Of a stretch of DNA of 12,283 bases, positions 1-7,672 are shown piece by piece. Origin of the DNA: Proteobacteria bacterium UBA3588 (GTDB lineage: Bacteria > Pseudomonadota > Gammaproteobacteria > Thiohalomonadales > Thiohalomonadaceae); assembly GCA_002376325.1 (NCBI GenBank), contig DFMR01000177.1, positions 730 through 13,012 of the forward strand, read 5' to 3'. The position numbers and the translations under genes were made by a program. The notes beneath the pieces are model-generated. The model was not told the DNA's origin and did no database searches. It saw only the letters and a program-made list of their open reading frames with translations. Position 1 is the stretch's first letter, and each line of letters starts with the position of its first letter.

Positions 1-1412
1 AGGTCGTTGGTCGGCTCGTCCATCACCAGCAGGTTGGCGGGCTGGGTGAACAATCGCGCCAGCAACAGGCGGTTGCGCTCGCCGCCCGACAGCGCCTTCA
101 CCGGGGTGCGGGCACGGTCGGGGGCGAACAGGAAATCCTGCAGGTAGCTGATTACGTGGCGGCTCTGGCCGTTGACGGTGATCTGCTCGCTGCCCTGGGC
201 CACGTTGTCGAGCACCGACAGCTCCTCGTCCAACAGCGCGCGGTGCTGATCGAAGTAGGCCACCTCCAGCTTGGTGCCAAGCCGCACCGTGCCCTGCTGC
301 GGCTCAAGGTGGCCCAGCAGCAGGCGCAGCAGCGTGGTCTTGCCGGCCCCGTTGGGGCCGATGATTCCCACCTTGTCACCGCGCATGATGGTGGTGGAAA
401 AGTCGCGGACCACGCTGCGGCCGTCGTAGGCAAACGATACGTTCTGCGCCTCCGCCACCAGCTGCCCGGAACGTTCCCCCTGGTTGGACTCGATGCGTGC
501 GCCACCCTGGCGTTCGCGCCGCTCCTGGCGTTCGCGCCGCAGCGCTTGCAAGGCGCGCACCCTTCCTTCGTTACGGGTGCGGCGCGCCTTGATCCCCTGG
601 CGGATCCACACCTCCTCCTGGGCCAGCCTTTTGTCGAACAGCGCGTTGGCGGTCGCCTCGCTCTCCAGCGTCTCCTGCTTGCGCCGCAGATAGGTGTCGT
701 AGTCGCCGGGCCAACTGGTGAGGCGGCCGCGATCCAGCTCGACGATGCGCGTCGCCAGCCGCCGCAGGAAGGCGCGGTCGTGGGTAACGAACAACAGGGT
801 GCCGCCGAAGCCGAGCAGGAACTCCTCCAGCCAGTTGATGGCCTCGATATCGAGATGGTTGGTGGGCTCGTCCAGCAGCAGCAGGTCGGGGCGGGTGACC
901 AGCGACTGGGCCAACAGTACGCGCCGCTTGAGGCCGCCGGAGAGCTGGGTGAAGTCGGCGTCGGCGGGCAGTTGCAGCCGCGACAGCACCGTCTCCACGT
1001 CGCGGTTCAGCTCCCAGCCGCCGGCCGCCTCCAGTGCCTGTTGCACCTGCTCCAGGGTGCGCAGCGCGGCATCGCCGCCGCCGGCCGCCAGTTCGGCGCT
1101 CACCTGATGGTACTGCGCCAGCAAGGTACCGGCATTGCCCAGTCCGGCGGCCACCACATCGAATACCGAGCCGCGGGTACCGTGGGGCACCTCCTGGGTC
1201 AGCCGCGCCACCCGCACCCCGCCCTGGCGCACGATCTCGCCGTCGTCCGGGGTAATCTCGCCGCTGAGCACCCGCATCAGCGTCGACTTGCCGCTGCCGT
1301 TGCGCCCCACCAGACAGAGCCGCTCGCCCGGCTCGATCTGCAAATCGACGCCGTCGAGCAGCGGCGGGCCGCCATAACTCACCGTCACCCCGCGAAGTAC
1401 CAGCAATGCCAT
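1..1412 (-). CDS. uup: ABC-F family ATPase Uup (partial, C-terminal part outside window)
   Basis: Soluble tandem ATPase of the ABC-F family. It has no membrane domain; these proteins act on ribosomes, and Uup is also linked to genome stability and transposon excision. The 470 complete codons show ABC domain 1 (Walker A GRNGSGKST about 36-44, signature LSGGL 157-161, Walker B DEPTNH 181-186), then a basic linker with the Uup-like GIKARRTRNEGRVRAL motif, then ABC domain 2 (Walker A GPNGAGKTT 352-360, signature LSGGE 441-445, DEPTND 465-470) where the window ends. The usual length is about 635 residues, so the C-terminal coiled-coil DNA-binding tail is not visible. The start ATG at 1412 gives the family N-terminus MALLVLRGV; a weak GAGAAG lies just upstream. 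EttA, the closest relative, fits less well because of the linker motif. There is no sign of damage in the visible part. Confidence 0.93.
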   Translation of the reverse strand, partial: MALLVLRGVTVSYGGPPLLDGVDLQIEPGERLCLVGRNGSGKSTLMRVLSGEITPDDGEIVRQGGVRVARLTQEVPHGTRGSVFDVVAAGLGNAGTLLAQYHQVSAELAAGGGDAALRTLEQVQQALEAAGGWELNRDVETVLSRLQLPADADFTQLSGGLKRRVLLAQSLVTRPDLLLLDEPTNHLDIEAINWLEEFLLGFGGTLLFVTHDRAFLRRLATRIVELDRGRLTSWPGDYDTYLRRKQETLESEATANALFDKRLAQEEVWIRQGIKARRTRNEGRVRALQALRRERQERRERQGGARIESNQGERSGQLVAEAQNVSFAYDGRSVVRDFSTTIMRGDKVGIIGPNGAGKTTLLRLLLGHLEPQQGTVRLGTKLEVAYFDQHRALLDEELSVLDNVAQGSEQITVNGQSRHVISYLQDFLFAPDRARTPVKALSGGERNRLLLARLFTQPANLLVMDEPTND

Positions 1413-1481
1413 CTTCTCAAACCTCAATTCAATAAGCGGAAGCAATGAACCGCGGGGAACCCTTATCCAAAAAACTCAATT

Positions 1482-1613
1482 ACTCTCGCAAAGGCACCAA
1501 GCACGCCAAGAAAAAACGAGGCATTACACCCAACTGCAAACGCCTGGGCGGCTAAGCTGACAGGCAGTGCCTACTTCCTGTTTTCTCTGTGCCTTCGCGT
1601 CTTGGCGAGAGTT
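1482..1613. repeat. Imperfect inverted repeat of a dispersed-type intergenic element
   Basis: The left arm (about 1482-1516, beginning ACTCTCGCAAAGGCACCAAG) and the reverse complement of the right arm (about 1581-1613, beginning ACTCTCGCCAAGACGCGAAG) share the first eight bases and most of the next twenty, and both end in an A-rich run. The arms are about 65 nt apart. Sequences of the type 'GTGCCTTCGCGTCTTGGCGAGAG' in shorter form are, from memory, a common dispersed intergenic motif in environmental bacteria; this cannot be tested here. The rest of the gap (1413-1707) between the start of uup and the end of ybhR holds no convincing gene or terminator. A 36-codon frame (1445-1555) runs through the left arm but is probably fortuitous. 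Confidence 0.55.
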
Positions 1614-1707
1614 CATTTGACGTTTCTTAGGTTGAGAATTCCCGCGCCCGTGGTTACTTGCTGATGAAGAGTCACTGGGGCGCCGATTGTCTCACAGCCT
1701 GGGGCAA

Positions 1708-2817
1708 TCAATACATCCGATGACGGAACAGCCAGCCGGCAATCGCCAGGGTGCATATCCCGATGGCCGCCATCGGCCAGAACTGGTCGATGAGCAGGTG
1801 GAACGGCGTCCCCTCCAGGAACACGCCGCGCAGGATCACCATGAAATAGCGCAGCGGGTCGATAAGGGTGATTTTCTGCACCACGGCCGGCATGTTGGCG
1901 ATAGGCGTCGCGAAACCGGAGAGGATGATCGCCGGCACCAGGAACAGGAAGGCGCCGAGCAGCCCCTGCTGTTGGGTCACCGCCAGCGAGGAAATCATCA
2001 GGCCCGCGCCGATGGCCGAGAGCAGGAACAGCAGCACGCCGGTATAGAGGGTAAGCAGATGGCCGCGTAGCGGAACATCGAACCAGAACACCGCCACGGT
2101 AATAATCAGCGTCGCCTCGAACAGGCCGATGATGACACCGGGCAGCGCCTTGCCGATCAATATTTCGGTGGGTCGCAGCGGCGTCACCAGCAGCTGATCG
2201 AAGGTCCCCTGTTCGCGCTCGCGCGCCACCGACAGCGACGTCACCACCATGGTCACCACCAGCGTCAGCAGGCCGACGATGCCGGGGATGATGAACCAGC
2301 GGCTCTCCAGATTGGGATTGAACCAGGCGCGGATCTGCAGATTGGCCGGCGGGCCCTGCAGATTATGGTCGCGCGTCCAGGCGCGGTTGAAGTCGGTGAC
2401 GATGGTGCGCACATAGTTGAGTGCGATCAGCGCGGTGTTGGAGTCGCGTCCGTCGATGATCACCTGCAACGGCGCCGGCGTGCCGACCGTCAGGTCGCGG
2501 CCGAACTGAGGGCCGATGTGCAACAGCAGCAGCGCCTCGCGGTTGTCGATCAGCGGGGCGATCTCGGCATGGCTTTGCACGTTGCGCACCAGGCGGAAGT
2601 TGGGCGATCCCTCGAAGCGAGCGATGAGCTGGCGCGAGGCGACGCCGCCGTCCTCGTTGTAGACGGCGACGCTGACATGGTTGAGGTCGAACGAGGCGGC
2701 GTAACCGAACACCAGCAGCTGCAACAGCGGCGGACCGATCACCACGAAACGGCTGCGCTTGTCCTGCAACAAGGTCAGCAGCTCTTTTTTCACCAGCGCA
2801 AAGATGCGGCGCCACAT
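1708..2817 (-). CDS. ybhR: ABC-2 type permease subunit YbhR
   Basis: Inner-membrane permease half that should pair with YbhS, the product of the gene before it, to form the export channel powered by YbhF. At 369 residues it is the size of E. coli YbhR. It has the ABC-2 layout: a short cytoplasmic amphipathic start (MWRRIFALVKKELL), a first membrane segment about 24-44, a large periplasmic domain about 45-172, then about five membrane segments (175-197, 223-246, 253-279, 286-305, 345-364). The conserved cytoplasmic coupling motif AREREQGTFDQLLVTP lies at 198-213, between segments 2 and 3. The start ATG lies 15 nt after the ybhS stop and follows AGGGGAG. It is the last gene of the operon; I see no clear intrinsic terminator after its TGA. 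In E. coli the YbhFSR system has been linked to tetracycline/other drug efflux and to Na+(Li+)/H+ exchange; the substrate here is unknown. Confidence 0.9.
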   Translation of the reverse strand: MWRRIFALVKKELLTLLQDKRSRFVVIGPPLLQLLVFGYAASFDLNHVSVAVYNEDGGVASRQLIARFEGSPNFRLVRNVQSHAEIAPLIDNREALLLLHIGPQFGRDLTVGTPAPLQVIIDGRDSNTALIALNYVRTIVTDFNRAWTRDHNLQGPPANLQIRAWFNPNLESRWFIIPGIVGLLTLVVTMVVTSLSVAREREQGTFDQLLVTPLRPTEILIGKALPGVIIGLFEATLIITVAVFWFDVPLRGHLLTLYTGVLLFLLSAIGAGLMISSLAVTQQQGLLGAFLFLVPAIILSGFATPIANMPAVVQKITLIDPLRYFMVILRGVFLEGTPFHLLIDQFWPMAAIGICTLAIAGWLFRHRMY

Positions 2818-2832
2818 AGAGTTCGTCTCCCC

Positions 2833-3975
2833 TTATTCCAGCCGCTTGCGCGCCTTGCGCCGCACCACCGCAAAAAACAGCAGCGCCATGACCAACAACG
2901 CGAAGGCATTGCTCAGGATCACCGGCCAGACGTTGCCCGCCATGAAGATGGTTTGCAGGATCGCCACGAAATAGCGCGCCGCAATGACGTGGGTCAGCAG
3001 TTGCACCACTGCCGGCATGCTGTCGATGTCGAACAGGAAACCGGAGAGGATGAAGGCGGGCAGAAAGGTGACCACCAGCGCCACTTGGCCGGCGACGAAC
3101 TGATTTTTGGCGATGATCGAGATCAACAGCCCCATAGCCAGCGCCACCAACAGGAACAGCGCGGAGGCGATGGTGAGCAACCACAACGAGCCGCGCAGCG
3201 GCACGTGAAACAGGAACAGCGCCATCGCCACCGACAGCGCCATGCCGCCCATGCCGAGGACGAAATAGGGGATCAGCTTGCCCAGCAGCAGTTCGCGGAT
3301 CGCCACCGGCGTCACCATCAACGCCTCCATGGTGCCGCGCTCCCATTCGCGCGCCATCACCAATGCGGTGAGCATGGCGCCGATCAGGGTCATGATGATG
3401 GCGATGAGTCCTGGCACCAGGAAGTTGCGGCTGCGCAGCTCGCTGTTGAACCAGACCCGCGGCTCCAGGTCCACCGGGGTATTCAGCTGTTCGCCGCGGG
3501 CGCGCGCCACCTCCTGCAACCACTGCCCCCACGCCCCCTGCACGTAGCCGCTGATGATGCGCCCGGTGTTGGCGTCGACGCCGTTGACGATCACCTGGAT
3601 CGGTGCGCCGTCGGTGCTGCGCAGCCGGCGACCGAAGTCGGCGCGCAGATGGATGATGCCGTTGACCCTTCCGGCCATCATCGCCGTCTCGGCCGCGCGC
3701 ATGTCGCCCACTTCGGTAAGGCTGAAGTAGCGATTGTGACGCATCGACGCGACGAAGGCGGCGGTATCGCCGCTCGGCTGTTCCGCCACCACCGCGATCG
3801 GTATGTGATCGGCGTCGAGCGACACGCCGTAGCCGAACACCAGCAGCAATACCACCGGCATCAAAAAAGCGATGGCAATACTGCTCGGGTCGCGCAGGAT
3901 CTGGAAGAACTCCTTGCGCACCAGCCCGCGCAGCCGCATCGCCGCGCCGCCGCGTGAATTGGGCGATGCGCTCAC
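2833..3975 (-). CDS. ybhS: ABC-2 type permease subunit YbhS (GTG start)
   Basis: Second inner-membrane permease half of the YbhGFSR exporter, 380 residues (E. coli YbhS is about 377). It has one membrane segment about 32-52 after the RDPSS stretch, a periplasmic domain about 53-185, then about five segments with the coupling motif AREWERGTMEALMVTP at 208-223 and the conserved LSGFLFDIDSMPAVVQ region about 310-325. I chose the GTG at 3975 because GGAGG lies 7 nt upstream, the GTG overlaps the TGA of ybhF (GTGA, typical translational coupling), and the resulting MSASP start resembles the E. coli MSNP start. The next ATG (3939) lacks a Shine-Dalgarno sequence and would give 368 residues. It resembles YbhR, as expected for a pair of duplicated permease halves. 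Confidence 0.9.
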   Translation of the reverse strand: MSASPNSRGGAAMRLRGLVRKEFFQILRDPSSIAIAFLMPVVLLLVFGYGVSLDADHIPIAVVAEQPSGDTAAFVASMRHNRYFSLTEVGDMRAAETAMMAGRVNGIIHLRADFGRRLRSTDGAPIQVIVNGVDANTGRIISGYVQGAWGQWLQEVARARGEQLNTPVDLEPRVWFNSELRSRNFLVPGLIAIIMTLIGAMLTALVMAREWERGTMEALMVTPVAIRELLLGKLIPYFVLGMGGMALSVAMALFLFHVPLRGSLWLLTIASALFLLVALAMGLLISIIAKNQFVAGQVALVVTFLPAFILSGFLFDIDSMPAVVQLLTHVIAARYFVAILQTIFMAGNVWPVILSNAFALLVMALLFFAVVRRKARKRLE

Positions 3976-5717
3976 GCCGCCGCCTCCGCCGCATGCTGTT
4001 CGATCAGGGCGATGAAGGCGTCCTCCATGCTCGGGTCGGGCGTCTGCGCGCTGCGCGCCGCCGCCTTCACCTCGGTCGGCGTTCCCAGACTGAGGATCTC
4101 GCCCGCAGCCATGATCGCCAGGCGATCGCAATATTCCGCCTCTTCCATGAAGTGGGTGGTCACCAGCACCGTCACCCCGGCCTCGGCCAGGGCGTTGATG
4201 CGATGCCAGAACTCCCGCCGCGCCAACGGATCGACGCCGGAGGTGGGTTCGTCGAGAAACAGGATGTCGGGTTCGTGCATCAGCGCGCAGGCCAGTGCCA
4301 AGCGCTGCTTGTAACCGAGCGGCAGGTCGGCACTGGCGGCCTGCTGCTGCCCCGTCAGTTCGAAAGTCTCCAGCGCCCAGGCGATGCGCTCGCCGCGCCG
4401 CATGCCGGACAGACCGTAGGCGCTGGCGAAGAATTCCAGGTTCTGCGTCACGCTGAGCGAACCGTAGAGGGAGAACTTCTGCGACATGTAGCCGATGCGT
4501 TGGCGCGCCGCGGCGGCGGCCCGGCGCAGGTCGACGCCAGCGACGCGCAGCTGGCCGCCGCTGGCCGGCAACAGGCCGCACAGCATGCGGAAGGTGGTGG
4601 ACTTGCCGGCGCCGTTGGCGCCGAGCAGGCCGAACACCTCGCCGCGATGGACGTCGAAGCTAACGTCCTTCACCGCGTAGAAATCGCCGAAGCGACGCTG
4701 CAACCGCTCGACCTTGATTACCGCCTCGCCGTCGTCGCCATGGCGGCTGGCATGCACCTCGGTGCCGTTACCTCCACCACCGCTCTGCTGTTTGCGCAGG
4801 CTGGCGATGAAGTGGTCCTCGAAACGCGGTTCGACGGGACGATAGTCGAGTCCGTGCAGCACATCGAATGTCGCTGGGTCGATCGCTTCGGCCAACACCA
4901 GCCGCACATGCTCCTTCTGGATCACCGCGTCGATAACGCCCGCGCGCTCCGACAGACGCGTCTGCAACGCACGCTTGCTGCTGTCCGGCGGCACCTCCAC
5001 CGCAAAGGTGCGTCCCGCCAGATAGCGGCCGAACCCCGCCGGTTCGCCGTGGCTCAACACTTGTCCCTCGTGCATCAGGATCACCTCGGCACAGCGCTCC
5101 GCCTCATCCAGGTAGGCGGTGCTGAGTAGTACGCTCATCCGTTCATCCTGCACCAGGCGGTAGACGATGGCCCACAGCTCGCGGCGCGATACCGGGTCGA
5201 CGCCGACCGTCGGTTCGTCGAGCAGCAGTAGCCGCGGCGCGCGCACCAGCGTGCAGGCCAGTCCCAGCTTCTGCTTCATGCCTCCGGAGAGATGTCCGGC
5301 GAGGCGGCGGGTGAACGGTCCGAGCCCGGTCATGTGCATCAGTTCGGCATAACGCGCCGCGCGCTGCGCCGGCGGCACCCCTTGCAGGTCGGCATAGAGA
5401 TCGAGATTCTCCTGCACCGAGAGGTCTTCGTAGAGGCCGAAACGCTGCGGCATGTAGCCGATGGCCGACTGCACCTGGAGCGCGTCGTGATCGGCATCAA
5501 GGCCCAGCACGCTCACCCGTCCAGCGTCGGCGCGCAACAGGCCGGCGGCCAGCCGCATCAGAGTGGTCTTGCCGGCGCCGTCAGGCCCGATCAGGCCGGT
5601 GACGACGCCGGGACGCACCGTGAGATCGACCCCGCGCAGCGCCTCGACCCTGCGCGGGCCGACGCTGAAACACTTATCGACCCGCGCGAAGGTGATGGCG
5701 TAACCGCCCTCGCCCAT
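3972..5717 (-). CDS. ybhF: Double-domain ABC exporter ATPase YbhF
   Basis: Cytoplasmic ATPase that drives the YbhS/YbhR permease. Its 581 residues hold two fused nucleotide-binding domains (E. coli YbhF 578). NBD1: Walker A GPDGAGKTT 44-52, the stretch GYMPQRFGLYEDLSVQENL about 88-105, signature LSGGM 143-147, Walker B LLLLDEP 163-169. NBD2: Walker A GANGAGKST 366-374, GYMSQKFSLYGSLSV about 409-423, a divergent signature LPLGYKQ 465-471, Walker B ILFLDEP 485-491, H-loop His522. In NBD1 the H-loop histidine is replaced (LLSTAYLDEAE, Ala201). The start ATG at 5717 shares one base with the TGA of ybhG (TGATG). The frame stays open upstream to 6023, but that part lies antiparallel-free within ybhG in another frame and has no homologous character, so it is not coding. 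A His-rich/Gly-rich linker (about 310-330) joins the domains. Confidence 0.94.
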   Translation of the reverse strand: MGEGGYAITFARVDKCFSVGPRRVEALRGVDLTVRPGVVTGLIGPDGAGKTTLMRLAAGLLRADAGRVSVLGLDADHDALQVQSAIGYMPQRFGLYEDLSVQENLDLYADLQGVPPAQRAARYAELMHMTGLGPFTRRLAGHLSGGMKQKLGLACTLVRAPRLLLLDEPTVGVDPVSRRELWAIVYRLVQDERMSVLLSTAYLDEAERCAEVILMHEGQVLSHGEPAGFGRYLAGRTFAVEVPPDSSKRALQTRLSERAGVIDAVIQKEHVRLVLAEAIDPATFDVLHGLDYRPVEPRFEDHFIASLRKQQSGGGGNGTEVHASRHGDDGEAVIKVERLQRRFGDFYAVKDVSFDVHRGEVFGLLGANGAGKSTTFRMLCGLLPASGGQLRVAGVDLRRAAAAARQRIGYMSQKFSLYGSLSVTQNLEFFASAYGLSGMRRGERIAWALETFELTGQQQAASADLPLGYKQRLALACALMHEPDILFLDEPTSGVDPLARREFWHRINALAEAGVTVLVTTHFMEEAEYCDRLAIMAAGEILSLGTPTEVKAAARSAQTPDPSMEDAFIALIEQHAAEAAA

Positions 5718-6751
5718 CAGCGACTCCCGCAGCGATGCGCCGTCACCGTGCCCTGGGGCTGGGTCAGCAGCACCGAGACGGTGGCGGGCATACCCAGACG
5801 CAGCTGATTTTGCGCATCGCAGACAAAGATGCGCACTTGGTAGACCAGGTCGGTGCGCACCTCTTTGGTCTCCACCGACTTGGGGGTGAATTCGGCGGAG
5901 GGAGAGATGAAGCCGATCCAGCCGTCGTAACTCTTGCCGGGATAGCTGTCGGTATGCACCTCGGCGGCCATGCCGGGGTGGATCCTGCCCAGATCCTGTT
6001 CGCCGACGTAGGCACGCACCCACAGCGGGTCGGTCAGGGCCAGGGTGAAGGCGGCGCGTTGCGGCGAGGCCATATCGCCCGGCTCCAGCAGCCGCTGTTC
6101 GATGATGCCGGCGGCGGGGGCGATGAGGTCGGCGTCGGCCAGCTGCCGCTGCGCCAGCGCCAGCTGCGCCTCGGCCGCCTGCAGCTGCGCCTCGGCGGCG
6201 GCGATATCCTCCTTGCGCGGCCCGAGTTGCACCAGCCGCAGCGTCTCCTTGGCCGCGCGCGCCTGGGCCGCGGCCGCATCGGCGGCGGCACGGGCGTTGT
6301 CGGCCTGCTCCTGCGGCACCAGCTTCTGCTTCACCAGGTCGGCGAGCCGCTTGCTGCTGCGCGCCGCATTGACCGCCTCGATGTCGGCGGCATCGGCGGC
6401 GGCCTGCGCCTGGCGGATCTCCTGCGGCCGGCTGCCGGCCTTGAGCCGCGCCACCACCGCGCGCTGCGCCGCTGCCTGGGCCGCGGCCAGGTCGACGGCG
6501 TGTTGCAGGCGGCGTTTGTCGAGACTGGCAAGCAGTTGCCCCTTTGCGACCCGGTCTCCCTCCTGCACCAGCATGCTGTCGATGCGCTCGGAATCGTTGA
6601 ACGCGAGATCGACCTCGCGGATATCCACGTTGCCGTGCAGGGTCAGCACATCATTCCCTGCACCGTTGGATTGACCGTGATGCCACCACCAGGCGGCGCC
6701 GCCGGCCGCCGCGATCACGAACACTACAATGGCGATTATTCTTGCCCGCAT
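5717..6751 (-). CDS. ybhG: Membrane-fusion (HlyD/AcrA-type) protein YbhG
   Basis: Periplasmic adaptor of the exporter, anchored in the inner membrane. Of 344 residues, about 4-23 form an N-terminal hydrophobic anchor (IIAIVVFVIAAAGGAAWWW). Then come the first half of the barrel-sandwich (VLTLHGNVDIREVDLAF to QEGDRVAKGQLLASLD, about 35-78), a long Ala/Gln-rich coiled coil (about 80-207) with the paired turns GSRPQEIRQAQ and LGPRKEDIAAAEAQL, and the second half of the lipoyl-like fold (ADLIAPAAGIIEQRLLEPGD about 207-226), ending in a beta-barrel domain. The length is close to E. coli YbhG (about 332). The start ATG at 6751 follows AAGGAG with a 7-nt gap and lies 16 nt inside the end of cecR. 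No lipobox cysteine is visible, so it is a transmembrane-anchored or cleaved protein, not a lipoprotein. Confidence 0.92.
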   Translation of the reverse strand: MRARIIAIVVFVIAAAGGAAWWWHHGQSNGAGNDVLTLHGNVDIREVDLAFNDSERIDSMLVQEGDRVAKGQLLASLDKRRLQHAVDLAAAQAAAQRAVVARLKAGSRPQEIRQAQAAADAADIEAVNAARSSKRLADLVKQKLVPQEQADNARAAADAAAAQARAAKETLRLVQLGPRKEDIAAAEAQLQAAEAQLALAQRQLADADLIAPAAGIIEQRLLEPGDMASPQRAAFTLALTDPLWVRAYVGEQDLGRIHPGMAAEVHTDSYPGKSYDGWIGFISPSAEFTPKSVETKEVRTDLVYQVRIFVCDAQNQLRLGMPATVSVLLTQPQGTVTAHRCGSR

Positions 6752-7410
6752 TCACGATCTCCTTGCTCATTTTCGTTTGCAGTGCCGTAGAACAGCGCCA
6801 CGGTATGGCGCGTGAGCCGTTCAACGAACGGCTCGTCGATATGCTGATGGAAGACCCGCTCCACCGCCGGCTGGGCGATGAAGGGGAAAAGGATGAGGCT
6901 GAGGATACCCAGCGAACCGAGGGCGGGATCGATGTGCGGCGGCAGCTCGCCGCTCTCGACATCGCGCCCTACCAAACCGCGCAATGCCGCGCTGACGCGG
7001 CTGGCGAAGCGGGCGATGAAATCGTCCCGCACCTCGCCCTCCTGGAACAACACCTCGCGCACCAGCAGGTTGGGCAGCCACGGCTGCGCCAGCAAGGTGC
7101 GGGCGTAGTGGCGGAGAAACTCCTGCAGACCCTCGCGGCCGGCGTCCCGCGCATTGAGGCGTTCCAACTCCTCGATGAGCGGCGTGGCGGTCTCGCTCAG
7201 CATGGCGATGTAAAGGCCCTGCTTATTGCCGAAATAGTAATGCACCATCGCCGGATTCACCTGGGCCTCCGCGGCGATCTTGCGCAATGAGGCCTGCTGA
7301 AAACCGCGGGTGGAGAAGTAGTTACGGGCCGCGTGCAGCAATGCCTCGCGCACCGCCTGACCGCCGCCTTCGCTGCGCGGACGTCCCGGCCCCGTTACCT
7401 GTCGTGCCAT
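6736..7410 (-). CDS. cecR: TetR-family regulator, CecR-like
   Basis: DNA-binding dimer that probably represses its own operon and releases it when a toxic ligand binds the C-terminal pocket. Its 224 residues match the length of E. coli CecR (YbiH, 223). The N-terminal TetR helix-turn-helix is clear (ASLRKIAAEAQ followed by VNPAMVHYYFGNKQGLY, about 40-67). The C-terminal part (about 75-215) is helical with LPNLLVREVLFQEGEV and a hydrophobic LGSLGILSLILFPFIAQPAVERV stretch typical of the CecR/DUF1956-type ligand domain. The start ATG at 7410 follows GGGACAGG. It is the first gene of a five-gene operon and its TAA lies inside ybhG. In E. coli the orthologous regulator affects sensitivity to cefoperazone and chloramphenicol; the inducer here is not known. 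Confidence 0.9.
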   Translation of the reverse strand: MARQVTGPGRPRSEGGGQAVREALLHAARNYFSTRGFQQASLRKIAAEAQVNPAMVHYYFGNKQGLYIAMLSETATPLIEELERLNARDAGREGLQEFLRHYARTLLAQPWLPNLLVREVLFQEGEVRDDFIARFASRVSAALRGLVGRDVESGELPPHIDPALGSLGILSLILFPFIAQPAVERVFHQHIDEPFVERLTRHTVALFYGTANENEQGDRECGQE

Positions 7411-7428
7411 CGCCTGTCCCGTTTTTAA

Positions 7429-7444
7429 TTAAACGTTTGTTTAA
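7429..7444. promoter_or_regulatory. Probable CecR operator (perfect dyad TTAAAC-N4-GTTTAA)
   Basis: The plus strand reads TTAAACGTTTGTTTAA: a 6+6 perfect inverted repeat with a 4-nt centre. Two shorter palindromes are nested around it (TTTAATTAAA at 7424-7433, AAACGTTT at 7431-7438). It lies 18 nt upstream of the cecR start codon and is an AT-rich island in GC-rich DNA. Its size and symmetry fit a TetR-family dimer site. That CecR binds here is inferred from position. Confidence 0.75.
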
Positions 7445-7471
7445 AATAGGGCCGCCGCTGCACCGACGCAA
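7443..7471 (-). promoter_or_regulatory. Candidate sigma-70 promoter of the cecR-ybhGFSR operon
   Basis: Read on the minus strand: -35 TTGCGT (7471-7466), a 17-nt spacer, -10 TATTTT (7448-7443). The match to consensus is modest (3/6 and 4/6) but the spacing is ideal. The -10 overlaps the edge of the TTAAAC-N4-GTTTAA dyad, so repressor binding would block initiation. This would put the transcript start near 7436, giving a short leader before ATG 7410. Confidence 0.45.
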
Positions 7472-7489
7472 GCGGAACGGAGATAAATC

Positions 7490-7606
7490 GTAGACCCGAT
7501 GGAGCGCAGCGGCATCGGCGGGGCTGTTTTTCGGGAGGGGAAATTCCACCACCGCCGGAAACACCGATAAGGCAGGCCGGACACCGCCAGGCCATGTCCG
7601 GCCTAC
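7490..7606. repeat. Pair of REP-like palindromes in opposite orientation (BIME-like)
   Basis: Palindrome 1 (plus strand): GTAG at 7490-7493, then CCGATG (7496-7501), an 11-nt loop, CATCGG (7513-7518). Palindrome 2: GGCCGGACA (7575-7583), an 11-nt loop, TGTCCGGCC (7595-7603), a perfect 9-bp stem; on the minus strand it is directly preceded by GTAG (7607-adjacent, read from CTAC at 7603-7606). A GTAG tetranucleotide beside an imperfect GC-rich palindrome is the hallmark of REP elements mobilised by RAYT (TnpA-REP) transposases; two in opposite orientation form a BIME. The ends of both loops read GCGG in the GTAG-first orientation. A near-matching GGGGAAATT (7537-7545) / AAATTCCCC (7613-7621) pair flanks the second one. 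They lie between the stop of the ribonuclease-like gene and the cecR promoter. Confidence 0.6.
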
Positions 7607-7672
7607 ACTTCGAAATTCCCCGTGTTCCTCTCTTCGGTTTTGAGCTTTTAGATGGCTTGTAGCGCCGAAGTA

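Noticed and set aside
1445..1555. 36-codon basic open frame in the gap after uup
   Set aside because: It has no ribosome binding site, runs through a dispersed-type repeat and shows no domain; listed only as part of the repeat.
2365..3957. Long open frame on the plus strand (about 530 codons) opposite ybhS/ybhR
   Set aside because: It is antisense to two clear ABC-2 permeases. Its Gln/His/Arg-rich composition is that of a GC-rich complementary frame and shows no domain. The same applies to plus-strand frames at 156-1448, 3954-5129, 5735-6790 and 7652-9049.
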